A stretch of 64,000 nucleotides of DNA, taken from Belliella baltica DSM 15883. GTDB lineage: Bacteria; Bacteroidota; Bacteroidia; Cytophagales; Cyclobacteriaceae. Positions 26,492 to 36,866 of the stretch are shown here, one piece after another. Position numbers and translations under genes: made by a program. The number at the start of each line of letters is the position of its first letter. Positions within the stretch are counted from its first letter, which is position 1. The stretch spans positions 1,240,001 to 1,304,000 of the forward strand of contig NC_018010.1 of NCBI RefSeq assembly GCF_000265405.1, read 5' to 3'. Below the pieces are notes generated by a model, which saw only the letters and a program-made list of their open reading frames with translations, ran no database searches and had not been told where the DNA came from.

Positions 26492-27838
26492 TTATTTATC
26501 TTCCATTTCTTCAACATTCGCAGTGAATGGATTAGCATCTCTAATAAGTCTTGCTGGCATCTCACCTTCCGTAGAAGCTACCGTCACACATACAGCCGCA
26601 TCCCCAGTAATGTTGACTACTGTTCTGAACATATCTAGAATTCTATCTGGTGCAATAATTAAGGCGACACCTGCACCTGGAACACCGATGGCTTCCAATA
26701 CGATTATTAGCATGATCAATCCAGCGCCAGGCACTCCAGCAGATCCAATGGCAGCCAAAGTTGCTGTCAAGACTATTGTCAATTGCTGTGAAAGGGTAAG
26801 ATCCATTCCCAGGGCCTGTGCAATAAAAACTGCCGCCACTGCTTGATACAAACTTGTACCATTCATATTGATCGTAGCACCTAGAGGCAGGACAAAACTG
26901 CTGACTTCTTCTGATACACCTAATTCTTCTTCTACCAATTTCATGGTTACTGGAAGGGTAGCGGAACTTGATGAAGTAGAAAATCCTAACAGCATGGCAG
27001 GTCTTAGCGCCAATATAAAGTCTTTGAAAGGGATTTTAGTAAATGCCTTAAGCATCAATGAATAAACACCCACAATGATTAAAAATAATCCTCCCATCAC
27101 TACAAGGGTATATTTCAAAAGAGCTAAAAGCAACTCAACGGCAGACTCTGGATTTTCTCCAGCAATATCTACTATTAAGGAGGCCATTAAAGCAAAGACA
27201 CCGTATGGTGCAATCATCATGATGTATTCTACAATCTTTATAATAACATCATTTAAGGCATCAAAAAAATCTGTGAATGTTTTTGCTTTGTCTTTTGGTA
27301 TTTGTAGCAAAGCAATTCCCGCAATAATAGCAAAGAAAACAACCTGAAGCATACTTCCATTATCCGCTGCAGCAGCAATTAGGTTTTCTGGAACGATATC
27401 AATAATGGGTTGTAATGGTCCAGCGTCTCTTATAGCGGCTGCATCACTGGCTTTTGAGCCAGCAGCTGCATCAAATTGAGTCATTAATTTATCTCTAGTT
27501 TCTTGAGGTAATTGTTCTCCTGGTTCGAAAAAATTAACTAAAAGCAAACCTAAAGTAATGGCAATTACTGTAGTGATCAAATAGGCAAAAATAGTTTTAC
27601 CGCCAATTCTTGACAGTTTGGAAATATCACCCAAATTAGAAACACCCACAATCAGTGATGCCAAAACTAGTGGGACAGCAATCATTTTCAAAGCATTGAT
27701 AAAAATCGTCCCAATTGGCTTGATGTAATCAACCGTGAAATCCGGAGAAATACCGAATTGGACAATCACCAAACCGAAAATTAGACCTAAAACCAATCCA
27801 GCGATGATCTGGGTATGTAATGGTATTTTTTTGAACAT
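26492..27838 (-). CDS. Dicarboxylate/amino acid:cation symporter (DAACS)
   Basis: The protein has 448 residues and about eight transmembrane helices with two re-entrant loops. It has the SDF-family serine-rich hairpin LGFSTSSSSATLPVTMKLVE, the NMNGTSLYQAV motif and C-terminal PDRILDMFRTVVNITGDA. It imports glutamate, aspartate or C4-dicarboxylates with Na+ or H+. An unusual periplasmic insert around residues 115-145 is rich in Ala, Asp and Gln. It lies head-to-tail after aroC by 18 bp. Confidence 0.92.
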   Translation of the reverse strand: MFKKIPLHTQIIAGLVLGLIFGLVIVQFGISPDFTVDYIKPIGTIFINALKMIAVPLVLASLIVGVSNLGDISKLSRIGGKTIFAYLITTVIAITLGLLLVNFFEPGEQLPQETRDKLMTQFDAAAGSKASDAAAIRDAGPLQPIIDIVPENLIAAAADNGSMLQVVFFAIIAGIALLQIPKDKAKTFTDFFDALNDVIIKIVEYIMMIAPYGVFALMASLIVDIAGENPESAVELLLALLKYTLVVMGGLFLIIVGVYSLMLKAFTKIPFKDFILALRPAMLLGFSTSSSSATLPVTMKLVEEELGVSEEVSSFVLPLGATINMNGTSLYQAVAAVFIAQALGMDLTLSQQLTIVLTATLAAIGSAGVPGAGLIMLIIVLEAIGVPGAGVALIIAPDRILDMFRTVVNITGDAAVCVTVASTEGEMPARLIRDANPFTANVEEMEDK

Positions 27839-27856
27839 AGTATTTGGGTTAATTAA

Positions 27857-28933
27857 TTACAATTTATTTGCCCTGCTAATGAGGAGGTAATCTGCCAAAA
27901 CCAAAGCTCCCATGGCTTCTACAATTGGAACTGCTCTTGGTACAACGCATGGGTCATGTCTTCCCTTTCCGGAAACAGTCACAGAATCACCAGCTTCGTT
28001 TACTGATTCTTGATCAATCATGATGGTAGCTACAGGTTTGAAGGCGACATTGAAATAAATGTCCTCTCCATTGGAGATTCCACCTTGGATTCCGCCACTG
28101 TGATTGGTACGTGTTCTTACTTTGTCGCCTTCTGTGTAAAACGCGTCATTATGTTCCGAACCTCGCATTTTCACTCCTTCAAATCCACTTCCATATTCAA
28201 AGCCCTTTACAGCATTGATACTTAGCATCGCTTTTCCAAGTTCTGCATTTAGCCTGTCGAATACAGGCTCTCCAAGCCCTGCAGGAACACCTTTGATGAC
28301 GCATGAAACTATACCACCAACTGTATCTCTTGATTTTCGAACATCATCGATGAAGTCGATCATCTTTTCTGCCATCTCTGGATCAGGACATCTGATAATA
28401 TTTTCTTCAGTTTGGTCAAGATTCAGTTCCTGATATGATTTATCGAGTTTCAAATCACCAACTTGGCTGACGTAAGCTTGGATGCTGATTCCGAAATGCT
28501 TCAATAACATTTTGGCTATAGCTCCAGCTGCTACTCTAGCGGATGTTTCCCTAGCACTACTCCTTCCGCCACCTCTATAATCTCGAATTCCATATTTTTC
28601 TTGATAGGTGAAGTCAGCATGTGAAGGTCTGTATTTATCTGCGATATGACCATAATCTTTACTTTTTTGGTCAGTATTCATGATAACCATACCAATGGGC
28701 GTGCCGGTGCTCTTTCCTTCAAATACCCCAGATAGAATCTGAAACTCGTCTTCTTCCTTTCTTTGGGTTGTAATCTTTGACTGTCCCGGTTTTCTGCGTT
28801 GCATTTCATTCCTGATAAATGCTTCATCAATTTCCAATCCTGCCGGACAGCCATCTATAATTACACCCAAGCCCTTTCCGTGAGACTCACCGAAAGTACT
28901 TATTTTAAATAGTTTCCCAAATGAATTACCCAT
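27857..28933 (-). CDS. aroC: Chorismate synthase
   Basis: The protein has 358 residues and all three family signatures: [38 protein letters not shown] followed by GGRSSARET, and [16 protein letters not shown]. It makes chorismate from EPSP using reduced FMN in the last step of the shikimate pathway. Its ATG overlaps the batD stop by one base (TAATG on the minus strand), so it is translationally coupled to a functionally unrelated gene. Confidence 0.96.
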   Translation of the reverse strand: MGNSFGKLFKISTFGESHGKGLGVIIDGCPAGLEIDEAFIRNEMQRRKPGQSKITTQRKEEDEFQILSGVFEGKSTGTPIGMVIMNTDQKSKDYGHIADKYRPSHADFTYQEKYGIRDYRGGGRSSARETSARVAAGAIAKMLLKHFGISIQAYVSQVGDLKLDKSYQELNLDQTEENIIRCPDPEMAEKMIDFIDDVRKSRDTVGGIVSCVIKGVPAGLGEPVFDRLNAELGKAMLSINAVKGFEYGSGFEGVKMRGSEHNDAFYTEGDKVRTRTNHSGGIQGGISNGEDIYFNVAFKPVATIMIDQESVNEAGDSVTVSGKGRHDPCVVPRAVPIVEAMGALVLADYLLISRANKL

Positions 28934-30375
28934 TATCTCTTTTTCATGATCAAGACAGCAATTAGTATTACTGATACTGCCAACAATAGATTGATAAAGA
29001 TCGAAAAATAGTATTTATATCGTTGGTTTGAAAGTTTATTGTTCTCTACTTCAATCAAATCATAAATTCCACCTAAGCGTTGGTTGGAAATGGCTTGATT
29101 TACCTTAGATTCTCCCGTGATACTTAAAATTGCCTGGGGACGAAGCGTATCATATTTAGCCAAATTAGGGTTAAAATAAATCCACTCAAAGTGATCTGAC
29201 AGATTGACTTTACCTGGCTCATTTACGGTTAAATAGTAGCTAAATTCTTTGATACCTGTCACTTTTCCCATGCCTCGATTCACTTGCTGTCTTACATTTG
29301 GGTCATAGGTATTTAATTTTTGGATTTGATTTGTTTTTGGTTTGGAAATAGAGTTGATATTACCTTCACCACTGATGCCAAAATTGTAGGTTATCCCCTC
29401 TCCAGTCTCAGCATTGAGTGTTTTGATATTTTCCCTCAATTGAAAAACACCTACACTGACCTCGTTTCTTAAAGGGTGTGGAGGAAGTGGTTTGACTTTG
29501 ATGGATTTGGCAGCAGAATAGAAGGTCTTGTAGTCCTCTAGTCTATTGTTACCAAAAAATGTAGGGTTCTTTGCTACCTTATATTTGATCATTTCCCAAG
29601 AGATGGGTGGGATGGTTATTTCTCCTTCTGAAAATGGGAAAAATGTTGCTTCGTAAACTTTATACTTCACCCAGTTTTTACCATTGATGCTGACACGTTC
29701 TGGCTGAATATTGGTAATATTGAAATTTTCTTCCCAAGCATTGCTAGGTTTGAGTTTTTTAAGAATACCATCAAGCTGTCTTCCAGGCTCATAAAATTGA
29801 AATGGTGCCTGATTTGATTCAGCCATATAAAATGCAAGACTCACATTAATAGCTTCTCCTACGAAAACCTCACCCTTGTCCACAGAGGTAGCAAAAAATG
29901 CTTCATCATCAATTTCTATAAATTCTGGCTCTTCTCTTGAATTGCCAAACATTTCATCAAAAGGATCAAAAGCATTGGTCTGTCTCTGAGCAGCACGGGC
30001 ATCAACTACGGCAATTGTCTTTCCACTTGAAGAAAAATCATTTCCATTGATTTTGATGCTGAAATTATTCAACCTATACTCTCCTTTTCTACTGGGTTTA
30101 TAGTACTGAATTATGCTGCTGCTGCTGCTCATTTGTCCATTGACAATATTCATTGAAGAAGATTGTGAGATTCCTTGTTTTTGGAAACCAGGAATGTCTG
30201 GAAATTGATCGTAAGATTTTATCTTATCGTTAGAAATTGTTACCTTAATAGTGAAAGTTTCATTGAGAGCGATTTCATCTGGCCCTAGTTCAATATTCAC
30301 TTCTTGTGCAATAATTATTGGGGAAATTAAGCAGAAAATAAATACCAGAATCCAAGTGGCAGTCGTTCTATTCAT
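28933..30375 (-). CDS. batD: BatD-like oxygen-tolerance protein
   Basis: The protein has 480 residues from the ATG at 30375. The signal peptide is [20 protein letters not shown] (ending around residue 24), followed by immunoglobulin-like beta domains with the BatD pattern [20 protein letters not shown] and [18 protein letters not shown], and a C-terminal transmembrane helix (about 455-475). A frame extension to 30429 is open but precedes the signal peptide. BatD normally sits with batA/batB/batC; here it is orphaned and coupled to aroC, as is common for a second Cytophagales copy. Confidence 0.85.
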   Translation of the reverse strand: MNRTTATWILVFIFCLISPIIIAQEVNIELGPDEIALNETFTIKVTISNDKIKSYDQFPDIPGFQKQGISQSSSMNIVNGQMSSSSSIIQYYKPSRKGEYRLNNFSIKINGNDFSSSGKTIAVVDARAAQRQTNAFDPFDEMFGNSREEPEFIEIDDEAFFATSVDKGEVFVGEAINVSLAFYMAESNQAPFQFYEPGRQLDGILKKLKPSNAWEENFNITNIQPERVSINGKNWVKYKVYEATFFPFSEGEITIPPISWEMIKYKVAKNPTFFGNNRLEDYKTFYSAAKSIKVKPLPPHPLRNEVSVGVFQLRENIKTLNAETGEGITYNFGISGEGNINSISKPKTNQIQKLNTYDPNVRQQVNRGMGKVTGIKEFSYYLTVNEPGKVNLSDHFEWIYFNPNLAKYDTLRPQAILSITGESKVNQAISNQRLGGIYDLIEVENNKLSNQRYKYYFSIFINLLLAVSVILIAVLIMKKR

Positions 30376-30492
30376 AGTTGTTTGATTCAATTCTGATCGC
30401 AAATTAACTTTATATTTTAAACGCAACAAACGATATGTAGTATCGTATGATGTATTAAAATTGTTTCTGTTTAACTAAATATATTTTGAACC

Positions 30493-30684
30493 ATGCTTGA
30501 ATACGTTAAGACAGTCTTAGTAAAAGTGAGTTTTGATAAAGCGCTCTTTGAAAAGGAGCTGAGAAAAAGCCTTAACTTGATACTCCCAACGGAGATAAAT
30601 GAATTTAAGGCTTGGTGCTACAGGACATTTTCAAGTTTGTATGAACCCGTTTTGAATAAATATTTTATCGAACTTGCTGGTTAA
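30493..30684 (+). CDS. Small conserved-looking hypothetical protein
   Basis: A 63-residue helical soluble protein with alternating charged and hydrophobic residues (KVSFDKALFEKELRKSLNLI), divergent from batD and followed by a strong terminator 7 bp after the stop, which supports it being a separately expressed gene. No family is recognised. A DNA- or protein-binding role is possible but unsupported. Confidence 0.65.
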   Translation: MLEYVKTVLVKVSFDKALFEKELRKSLNLILPTEINEFKAWCYRTFSSLYEPVLNKYFIELAG

Positions 30685-30690
30685 AATTTC

Positions 30691-30714
30691 AAGGCTTCGA
30701 AAGGAGCCTTTTTT
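30691..30714 (+). terminator. Terminator after the 63-residue gene
   Basis: AAGGCT and AGCCTT form a short stem with an 8-nt loop, followed by TTTT. It also lies just past the stop of queG on the opposite strand. Confidence 0.75.
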
Positions 30715-30718
30715 AATG

Positions 30719-31654
30719 TTATTTTTTGACGAAATCTATATTTCTGATCAATCCTTCCAATTTTGTTCTTTTTACTGCTGATTTTTGAAAAACTCGATTA
30801 AATGTTTCAGCTGTGATTTCTTCCCAGTCTTTTCTTTTCATTTGTTGTAAATCTGGGTGTGGCAAAAATTCCGCCTCCTGATGTGGTTTTGAAAACCTAT
30901 TCCAAGGGCATACATCCTGACAGATGTCACATCCAAAAATCCAATTCTCAAACTTTCCTTTCACTTCATATGGAATTTGTTCTTTGAGTTCGATCGTAAA
31001 GTAAGAAATACATCTAGATCCATCCACTACCCCTGATCCTACAATGGCATCCGTAGGACAAGCATCAACGCACTTGGTACAGGTACCGCAGTAGTCGATT
31101 GTCATTGGCAAGTCAGGAGCTACTTCAAGGTCTATGATCAGCTCTGCCAAAAAGAAAAAACTACCCATTTTCTTATTCAATAGCAGACTGTTTTTTCCTG
31201 TCCAACCTAACCCCGCTTTTTGTGCCCATTGTCGCTCCATCACAGGAGCTGAATCTACGAAGGCTCTACCACCAATCTCTCCAATTTCCTCTTGTAGATT
31301 TTGAAGGAGGGTGTTCAATTTGTCTTTGATGACAAAGTGATAATCTTTCCCATAAGCATATTTGGCAATTTTCAGATCTGAAGGGCTTTCAGGAAGTGTT
31401 GATTCGGGGAAGTAATTGTAAATAAGGCTGACCACTGTTTTTGCTCCATCCACGAGTTTGGTTGGGTCTAGTCTTTTATCAAAATGATTGGCTAGATAAG
31501 CCATCTGACCATGATAGTTTTGGTTGAGCCAAGCTTCAAGCTTTGGCGCCTCATCTTCTAAAAATTCGGCCTTGGCGATTCCACAAAAGTCAAAGCCCAG
31601 GTTTTTGGCCTGGGTCTTAATCATTTGGGCATATTTTTCTTTTGAATTGATCAA
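30719..31654 (-). CDS. queG: Epoxyqueuosine reductase QueG
   Basis: The protein has 311 residues. It has the QueG N-domain ([20 protein letters not shown]), the cobalamin-binding region ([20 protein letters not shown] and [11 protein letters not shown]), then two 4Fe-4S clusters: [12 protein letters not shown] and [10 protein letters not shown]. It reduces epoxyqueuosine to queuosine at tRNA position 34 using cobalamin. At 311 residues it lacks the C-terminal HEAT-like part of longer forms. It lies 12 bp after ruvB in a probable operon. Confidence 0.94.
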   Translation of the reverse strand: MINSKEKYAQMIKTQAKNLGFDFCGIAKAEFLEDEAPKLEAWLNQNYHGQMAYLANHFDKRLDPTKLVDGAKTVVSLIYNYFPESTLPESPSDLKIAKYAYGKDYHFVIKDKLNTLLQNLQEEIGEIGGRAFVDSAPVMERQWAQKAGLGWTGKNSLLLNKKMGSFFFLAELIIDLEVAPDLPMTIDYCGTCTKCVDACPTDAIVGSGVVDGSRCISYFTIELKEQIPYEVKGKFENWIFGCDICQDVCPWNRFSKPHQEAEFLPHPDLQQMKRKDWEEITAETFNRVFQKSAVKRTKLEGLIRNIDFVKK

Positions 31655-31666
31655 TTAAAACAAGGT

Positions 31667-32701
31667 TTATGAAAATAAGCTACCTGTCTCTCCTCCAAAA
31701 TTTGGCTTGACCTTGAGGTGCTTGTAGGCAAGTTCTGTAGCCATTCTTCCTCTAGCTGTTCTCTTGAGATAGCCTTCTTGTATCAAGAATGGCTCGTAAA
31801 CTTCCTCAATGGTTTCAGCTTCTTCCCCACATGCTGTAGCAATGGTGCTCAATCCAACAGGACCTCCTTTGAATTTTTCGATAATTGTCATCAATATTCT
31901 GTTGTCCATTTCGTCCAAACCATTTTCATCCACATCTAATGCGTTGAGTGCAAACTTAGCAATGTCCAATGTTATGGTTCCATTACCTTTGATTTCTGCA
32001 AAATCTCGAGTCCTTCGAAGAAGCATATTTGCAATCCTTGGTGTTCCACGGCTCCTTCTTGCAATTTCATATGCAGCAACTTCATCTATTGGAGTTTGTA
32101 ATATGCTTGCTGACCGAATGACAATCGTGGTGAGCAGTTTTGCATCATAATATTCTAATCGTGAGTTGATTCCAAAGCGAGCGCGAAGAGGAGACGTCAA
32201 TAAACCTGATCTTGTCGTAGCCCCTATGAGTGTAAATGGGCTGAGTGAAATCTGAACAGACCTTGCATTGGGACCTGAATCAAGCATAATATCAATCCGA
32301 AAATCTTCCATGGCAGAATAGAGATACTCTTCTACAATGGGGTTGAGCCTATGTATCTCATCTATAAAAAGTACATCACCTTCTTCTAAATTAGTCAACA
32401 AACCTGCCAAATCAGAAGGCTTATCCAATACTGGTCCTGATGTGATTTTGATCCCTGCATTCAGTTCATTGGCAATGATATTACTCAAAGTAGTCTTTCC
32501 AAGTCCTGGAGGGCCATGGAGAAGCACGTGGTCGAGTGGTTCTTGTCTTCTTTTTGCTGCCAAAACGAAGATCTTCAAATTCTCAACTATCTTATATTGT
32601 CCTGTAAAGTCATCGAAACTCAAGGGGCGAAGCGCCTTTTCAATTTCTTTGTCCGTAGAACTCAAGTGTTCACTATCTCCACTCAAATAATCCTCTCTCA
32701 T
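31667..32701 (-). CDS. ruvB: Holliday junction branch-migration ATPase RuvB
   Basis: The protein has 344 residues. It has an AAA+ motor with [19 protein letters not shown], Walker [13 protein letters not shown], Walker [11 protein letters not shown], sensor [21 protein letters not shown] and the C-terminal winged helix ([20 protein letters not shown]). It drives branch migration with RuvA during recombination. It is the first gene of the ruvB-queG pair. Confidence 0.97.
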   Translation of the reverse strand: MREDYLSGDSEHLSSTDKEIEKALRPLSFDDFTGQYKIVENLKIFVLAAKRRQEPLDHVLLHGPPGLGKTTLSNIIANELNAGIKITSGPVLDKPSDLAGLLTNLEEGDVLFIDEIHRLNPIVEEYLYSAMEDFRIDIMLDSGPNARSVQISLSPFTLIGATTRSGLLTSPLRARFGINSRLEYYDAKLLTTIVIRSASILQTPIDEVAAYEIARRSRGTPRIANMLLRRTRDFAEIKGNGTITLDIAKFALNALDVDENGLDEMDNRILMTIIEKFKGGPVGLSTIATACGEEAETIEEVYEPFLIQEGYLKRTARGRMATELAYKHLKVKPNFGGETGSLFS

Positions 32702-32856
32702 GTTATTTCATTCTATAAGACAAAGATAGAAAAATCAGCCAAGGCAAAAAGAGAAATGATTCCTTCAAACCCACTTTGCAATAATATTGCATAAGGAATC
32801 AAAATCAACCAATTAATTGAAAAAATAGCCTTAACTTTCGAAAAAAATCAACTGTT

Positions 32857-33918
32857 ATGCGTAGCAATGCGAATAAGAATATAATTTATTCGATTATTCT
32901 CCTTCTTTTGGTAGCGATTGTTTATTTATATAGACAAAATCAGCAAAAGCCTGTTGAGCAAGTCGTTGAGGTTTCTACTGGTAAAGTGACTTTTTCAGGA
33001 AATACCATGGGTACTTCCTATAGGATTGTCTATTTGGATCAAGAAGAAAGAGATTTTAAAAATGAAGTAGATTCAATCTTGGTCGTTTTCAATGAATCCC
33101 TTTCTACATATATTCCAAATTCAGAGATCAGTAGATTTAATCGAGCAGATACTTTATTTTTTGAATTACCTTATTTTTTACCAGTATTGGAAACAGGAAA
33201 AGCTGTATTTGAACAAACATCAGGAGCATTCGACCCAACGGTAGCACCACTTGTGAATCTTTGGGGATTTGGTCCAAGTGGGCCTCAATTGAAAGATAGT
33301 GTGAATATAGACGCAATGCTGAGGTTGGTGGATTATTCATCTATTCAGTTTGACGAAGAGAAAGTCTGGAAACTAAAGAAAGATGTGAATCTCGATTTTT
33401 CGGCAATAGCCAAAGGGTATGGAGTGGATGTGATAACAACTTTTCTTTCTGAGAAAGGCATTCAAAATATGCTGGTAGAAATTGGAGGTGAACTCGTTGC
33501 AAAAGGGGTCAATGAAGAAGGGGAGCTCTGGAAAGTTGGAATCAATAGACCGGAAGAAGATGCAAGTGCCAATGAACTCTATAGCATTGTTGCACTAGAA
33601 AATCAAGGAATGGCAACCTCAGGAAATTATAGAAACTACTATGAAGTAGATGGATTGAAAATCTCCCATACTATCGATCCGAAAACCGGGAGACCCGTGA
33701 ATCATGGTTTGTTAAGCGCAACTGTTCTTGCTGAGAATTGCATGAGAGCAGATGCAATAGCTACGTCATTGATGGTGATGGGAACAGAAAAGGCAATTGA
33801 ATTACAGAAAAATTCTGACTTTGAGATTTTTCTGATTTATAGTGGTGAAAATGGAAGTCTGAAGTCCTATGCAAGTGAAAGATTGAAGCCGTTTTTGTCT
33901 TTTACTGTTGAAAATTAA
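32857..33918 (+). CDS. apbE: FAD:protein FMN transferase (ApbE)
   Basis: The protein has 353 residues. The N-terminal transmembrane anchor is at about residues 8-26 with no lipobox Cys; then come the ApbE signatures GNTMGTSYRIVY, DPTVAPLVNLWGFG, DFSAIAKGYGVDVI, VEIGGELVAKG and SHTIDPKTGRPVNH, plus the Mg2+ site ENCMRADAIATSLM. ApbE attaches FMN covalently to threonine in periplasmic flavoproteins such as the RnfG/NqrC subunits. The nqr/rnf genes are not in the window. A ZIP transporter gene follows after 27 bp. Confidence 0.92.
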   Translation: MRSNANKNIIYSIILLLLVAIVYLYRQNQQKPVEQVVEVSTGKVTFSGNTMGTSYRIVYLDQEERDFKNEVDSILVVFNESLSTYIPNSEISRFNRADTLFFELPYFLPVLETGKAVFEQTSGAFDPTVAPLVNLWGFGPSGPQLKDSVNIDAMLRLVDYSSIQFDEEKVWKLKKDVNLDFSAIAKGYGVDVITTFLSEKGIQNMLVEIGGELVAKGVNEEGELWKVGINRPEEDASANELYSIVALENQGMATSGNYRNYYEVDGLKISHTIDPKTGRPVNHGLLSATVLAENCMRADAIATSLMVMGTEKAIELQKNSDFEIFLIYSGENGSLKSYASERLKPFLSFTVEN

Positions 33919-33945
33919 TATCCAAGTCTTTAAGCTTTACTCAGC

Positions 33946-34716
33946 ATGCTTTTAAATTTTCTTTTATTGTTTTTTACAGCTTTGATAGCTGGTAGTCTTG
34001 CTTACTTTATTCCAAGTTGGCAAGAGCGCTATTTCAAATTGATCTTGGTTTTTGCCGGATCATATCTATTTGCTATTACAGTACTCCATATACTCCCAGA
34101 ATTGTTTGTAGGATCAGAAGACGCTACCAAGATGGGGCTATATATACTTTTAGGGTTTTTATTACAGCAGGTTTTGGAGTTGTTCTCCTCTGGAGTCGAA
34201 CATGGGCATATTCATCATCATGGACATCATCATGGCATAGAATCAGGAGTTTGGACTTTGATGATAGGTTTATTTTTGCATGCATTTTTGGAGGGAACTC
34301 TACTTTCTCAAGATGGGGTTTTGGTAGCTCATAATCATACTGCACATGAAGGACATCATCATCATCATGGTAGTAATAACCTCCTGTTTGGTATTATGCT
34401 TCATAAAGGACCTGAAGCCTTCGCTCTCGTAGCTGTGTTGATGAGTGCTTTAAAAAAACGTTGGGTATTTGTCCTTCTGGTAATTTTTGCTTTGGCTTCT
34501 CCACTTGGGATGATGTTGAGTTCGGTACTATTCGATCAGGGATTTATAGGAAGAGGTGCTCTAAATGTCTTCTATGGAATGGTTGCAGGTGGCTTTTTAC
34601 ATATTTCTACCACCATTTTCTTTGAAAGTAGTCCTGATCATAGGTTTCATTTAAACAAAGTCATCATTAGCATTATCGCTTTCGCTTTAGCGATTTCGTT
34701 TGAGTTGCTTTCGTAG
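33946..34716 (+). CDS. ZIP-family divalent metal transporter
   Basis: The protein has 256 residues and about eight transmembrane helices. Two His-rich stretches (HGHIHHHGHHHG and HEGHHHHHG) lie in loops, and conserved LFLHAFLEGTLLS and MLHKGPEAFALVAVLMSAL helices carry the metal-binding His and Glu residues of the ZIP core. It probably imports Zn2+, Fe2+ or Mn2+. It probably shares a transcript with apbE. The distance of 134 bp and a separate promoter isolate it from the acetate block downstream. Confidence 0.88.
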   Translation: MLLNFLLLFFTALIAGSLAYFIPSWQERYFKLILVFAGSYLFAITVLHILPELFVGSEDATKMGLYILLGFLLQQVLELFSSGVEHGHIHHHGHHHGIESGVWTLMIGLFLHAFLEGTLLSQDGVLVAHNHTAHEGHHHHHGSNNLLFGIMLHKGPEAFALVAVLMSALKKRWVFVLLVIFALASPLGMMLSSVLFDQGFIGRGALNVFYGMVAGGFLHISTTIFFESSPDHRFHLNKVIISIIAFALAISFELLS

Positions 34717-34739
34717 AAAGTAAAGATGGAATCTATTCG

Positions 34740-34833
34740 ATATATCAATATATAATTTGGTTTTTTGCTTTTGATTGACAACAAAATCTGATATATTGCT
34801 AATATATTATACTTTCGCTAAATTAATATATCA
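34740..34833. promoter_or_regulatory. Three ATATATCA/TGATATAT sites upstream of the InsA-like gene
   Basis: ATATATCA occurs at 34740-34747 and 34826-34833, with the inverse TGATATAT at 34789-34796; the middle site continues into TGATATATTgctAATATATTA, a near palindrome (34789-34809). Three copies in 94 bp is more than expected even at this AT content, and the middle one lies in the promoter spacer. I infer an operator for the adjacent DNA-binding protein. Confidence 0.5.
34787..34817 (+). promoter_or_regulatory. Promoter candidate of the InsA-like gene
   Basis: TCTG at 34787-34790, 19 nt, then TACTTTCG at 34810-34817 fit the TTTG-N19-TAnnTTTG consensus with one mismatch in each box. It is 33 bp before the ATG; the palindromic site occupies the spacer. 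Confidence 0.45.
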
Positions 34834-34850
34834 AGTATTCAATATCTTGT

Positions 34851-35273
34851 ATGGAAAAGCCAGTCTGTCCAAAATGTGATCATGTCAAAGTTGTCAAAAG
34901 TGGCGTTGTAGGAGGAAGACAGCGGTTCAAGTGCAAAAAGTGCGGGTATCATTTTACGGTTAATAAGCTAGGGAAGGCCATTGATAAATACTATGTCATT
35001 AAGGCTTTGCAGCTTTATATTGAAGGGATCTCTTACCGGGAAATTGAAAGAATATTGGGTGTGAGCCACGTATCAGTGATGAATTGGGTCAAGCAATACA
35101 GAATCAAAGCTCCTGAAAGTAATGATTACAGACCAACCTACAGAGTGCTGAATCATACAGAATTAGTGAAATTTATGGCAATCAAAGAGAATTTGACAGA
35201 TACAGGGATGTTAATTACTGAGCTCGGAGATAAATTTATGATCATCAAATGGGAACGGTTTAAAAACAGATGA
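34851..35273 (+). CDS. IS1 InsA-like zinc-ribbon/HTH protein, probably a domesticated regulator
   Basis: The protein has 140 residues. A zinc ribbon (Cys6-x2-Cys9 and Cys28-x2-Cys31, CPKCDHVKVV to FKCKKCGYHF) is followed by a helix-turn-helix (YVIKALQLYIEGISYREIER followed by ILGVSHVSVMNWVKQYR). This is the DNA-binding half of IS1 transposases (InsA). The last 40 residues are unrelated to InsA. There is no InsB/DDE gene and there are no IS inverted repeats, and the gene heads an acetate-use cluster, so a regulatory role is more likely than transposition. Confidence 0.75.
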   Translation: MEKPVCPKCDHVKVVKSGVVGGRQRFKCKKCGYHFTVNKLGKAIDKYYVIKALQLYIEGISYREIERILGVSHVSVMNWVKQYRIKAPESNDYRPTYRVLNHTELVKFMAIKENLTDTGMLITELGDKFMIIKWERFKNR

Positions 35274-35360
35274 TCCAAATAATATTTTTATTTCTATAAT
35301 TACTTACCAAATAGCTATTCGTTTTTTTTTCTTTTCTAAACTAACTTTTCAACTTAGCCT

Positions 35361-35379
35361 CACTTGTTGCTGACAAGTG
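35361..35379. promoter_or_regulatory. Inverted repeat upstream of the porin gene
   Basis: CACTTGT, 5-nt spacer, ACAAGTG: a perfect 7-bp dyad 23 bp before the porin ATG. It could be an operator or a small leader hairpin; no T tract follows. Confidence 0.4.
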
Positions 35380-35402
35380 AATGAACAATAAACCCTATAT
35401 TC

Positions 35403-36854
35403 ATGAAAAACCAATGGACTATGCTTTTTGGCATATTAGCCATGGTATGGATCACGAACGAAACCAAAGCACAAGGTTCAATACCTTATAAAGTAAAATC
35501 TGTGAACATAACCGGTGATTTTGTTGACCATACTTATAAGCCTCTTACGCTCAAGTTGAGCGATGATGGTCGCAAGTACATTAGATTCCTTGTCTGGAAT
35601 CAGATGTGGGCTCGCGTTACGGAAAATAATCCTGGCACATTAGACGTCGCAGGAAATCCTCAAACCACTTCAACAGATATTGGAATTAGAAGAGCCAGAG
35701 TTTTGGCTTATGCAGAAGTTTCACCACGATTTTTAATTCTTTCACATTGGGGGATCAACAATCAGACTTTTACGAATGGAGGCGTTCCTGGTGGAGGAAC
35801 GATGGGTAATCCAGGAAACTTACCTGTTGTAGTCGATCCTGAGATGGGTGTAGGTTCAGCGTCTGGAATGTCAGCAAAGAAGCCTCAGCTATTTTTCCAT
35901 GATATTTGGACAGAATTCAAAGTTACAGATGAACTTTACGCAGGTATGGGTTTACATTATTGGAATGGAATTTCCAGAATGACCAGTCACAGCACACTTA
36001 ATTTTATGGCAATTGATGCTCCGATTTTTAATTGGCCGCTTATTGAATTGACCGATCAGTTTGCTAGACAATTTGGTTTTTATGCAAAAGGACAAATCGG
36101 AAAATGGGATTACAGAGTGGCATTGAATAAGCCCTTTTCTGTAGGAACAGGTGGCCGATATGATGATGTGACAAAAAGACCCATCGCAGGAAATGTAGTC
36201 AATGACAATTGGGCAAATCAAGGCTATATTGCTTATCAGTTTCTCGATAAAGAAAATAACAAACTACCCTATTTTGTTGGGTCTTATTTGGGCACAAAAA
36301 GGGTGTTCAATATCGGTGGAGGCTGGTACTATCACCCGAAAGCGACCAATTCAAAATCATCTACAGGAACTATTCAAAACCACGACATTACTTTATTAGG
36401 CTTTGATACTTTTTTGGATTTACCGCTCAATAAAGCCGCAGGCACAGCGCTTACCACTTATGCAGTTTATTATCATTATGATTTTGGTCCCAATTATATT
36501 CGAAATGTTGGAATAATGAATGTAGGCTTTGGATCAGGATCTACTCAAAACGGACCTGGAAATGCACAGCCCATGATCGGAACAGGAAAAATTTTCTACA
36601 CGCAATCGGGATTATTACTTCCTGAAAGATGGCTTGGAGAAAAAGGGAAACTTCAACCTTTTGCTGCTCTGACACACAAAAACTTTGACTATTATCAAAA
36701 TGGAACTTGGCAATATGATGCGGGAATGAATTATTACATCAATGCGCATCATGCAAAACTCACATTGCAATACAGTCAGCGGCCGATTTTCGAAAATTTC
36801 AGGAAAACAGGCTCGGCTGCAGAATTTATCTTTCAAACACAAATATTCTTATAA
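35403..36854 (+). CDS. Outer-membrane porin-like protein
   Basis: The protein has 483 residues. A signal peptide ends in ETKAQG (about residue 24); the body is a series of amphipathic beta-strands with aromatic girdle residues, ending in FQTQIFL, consistent with an outer-membrane barrel. The family resembles the phosphate-selective/Bacteroidota porins that accompany carboxylate uptake genes. It lies 12 bp upstream of the DUF4212/symporter pair, so it probably lets acetate or a similar small acid cross the outer membrane. Substrate is inferred only from context. Confidence 0.72.
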   Translation: MKNQWTMLFGILAMVWITNETKAQGSIPYKVKSVNITGDFVDHTYKPLTLKLSDDGRKYIRFLVWNQMWARVTENNPGTLDVAGNPQTTSTDIGIRRARVLAYAEVSPRFLILSHWGINNQTFTNGGVPGGGTMGNPGNLPVVVDPEMGVGSASGMSAKKPQLFFHDIWTEFKVTDELYAGMGLHYWNGISRMTSHSTLNFMAIDAPIFNWPLIELTDQFARQFGFYAKGQIGKWDYRVALNKPFSVGTGGRYDDVTKRPIAGNVVNDNWANQGYIAYQFLDKENNKLPYFVGSYLGTKRVFNIGGGWYYHPKATNSKSSTGTIQNHDITLLGFDTFLDLPLNKAAGTALTTYAVYYHYDFGPNYIRNVGIMNVGFGSGSTQNGPGNAQPMIGTGKIFYTQSGLLLPERWLGEKGKLQPFAALTHKNFDYYQNGTWQYDAGMNYYINAHHAKLTLQYSQRPIFENFRKTGSAAEFIFQTQIFL

Positions 36855-36866
36855 AACCCAATAACC

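Noticed and set aside
34717..35273. A complete IS1 element around the InsA-like gene
   Set aside because: No terminal inverted repeats, no InsB/DDE frame and no target duplication were found.
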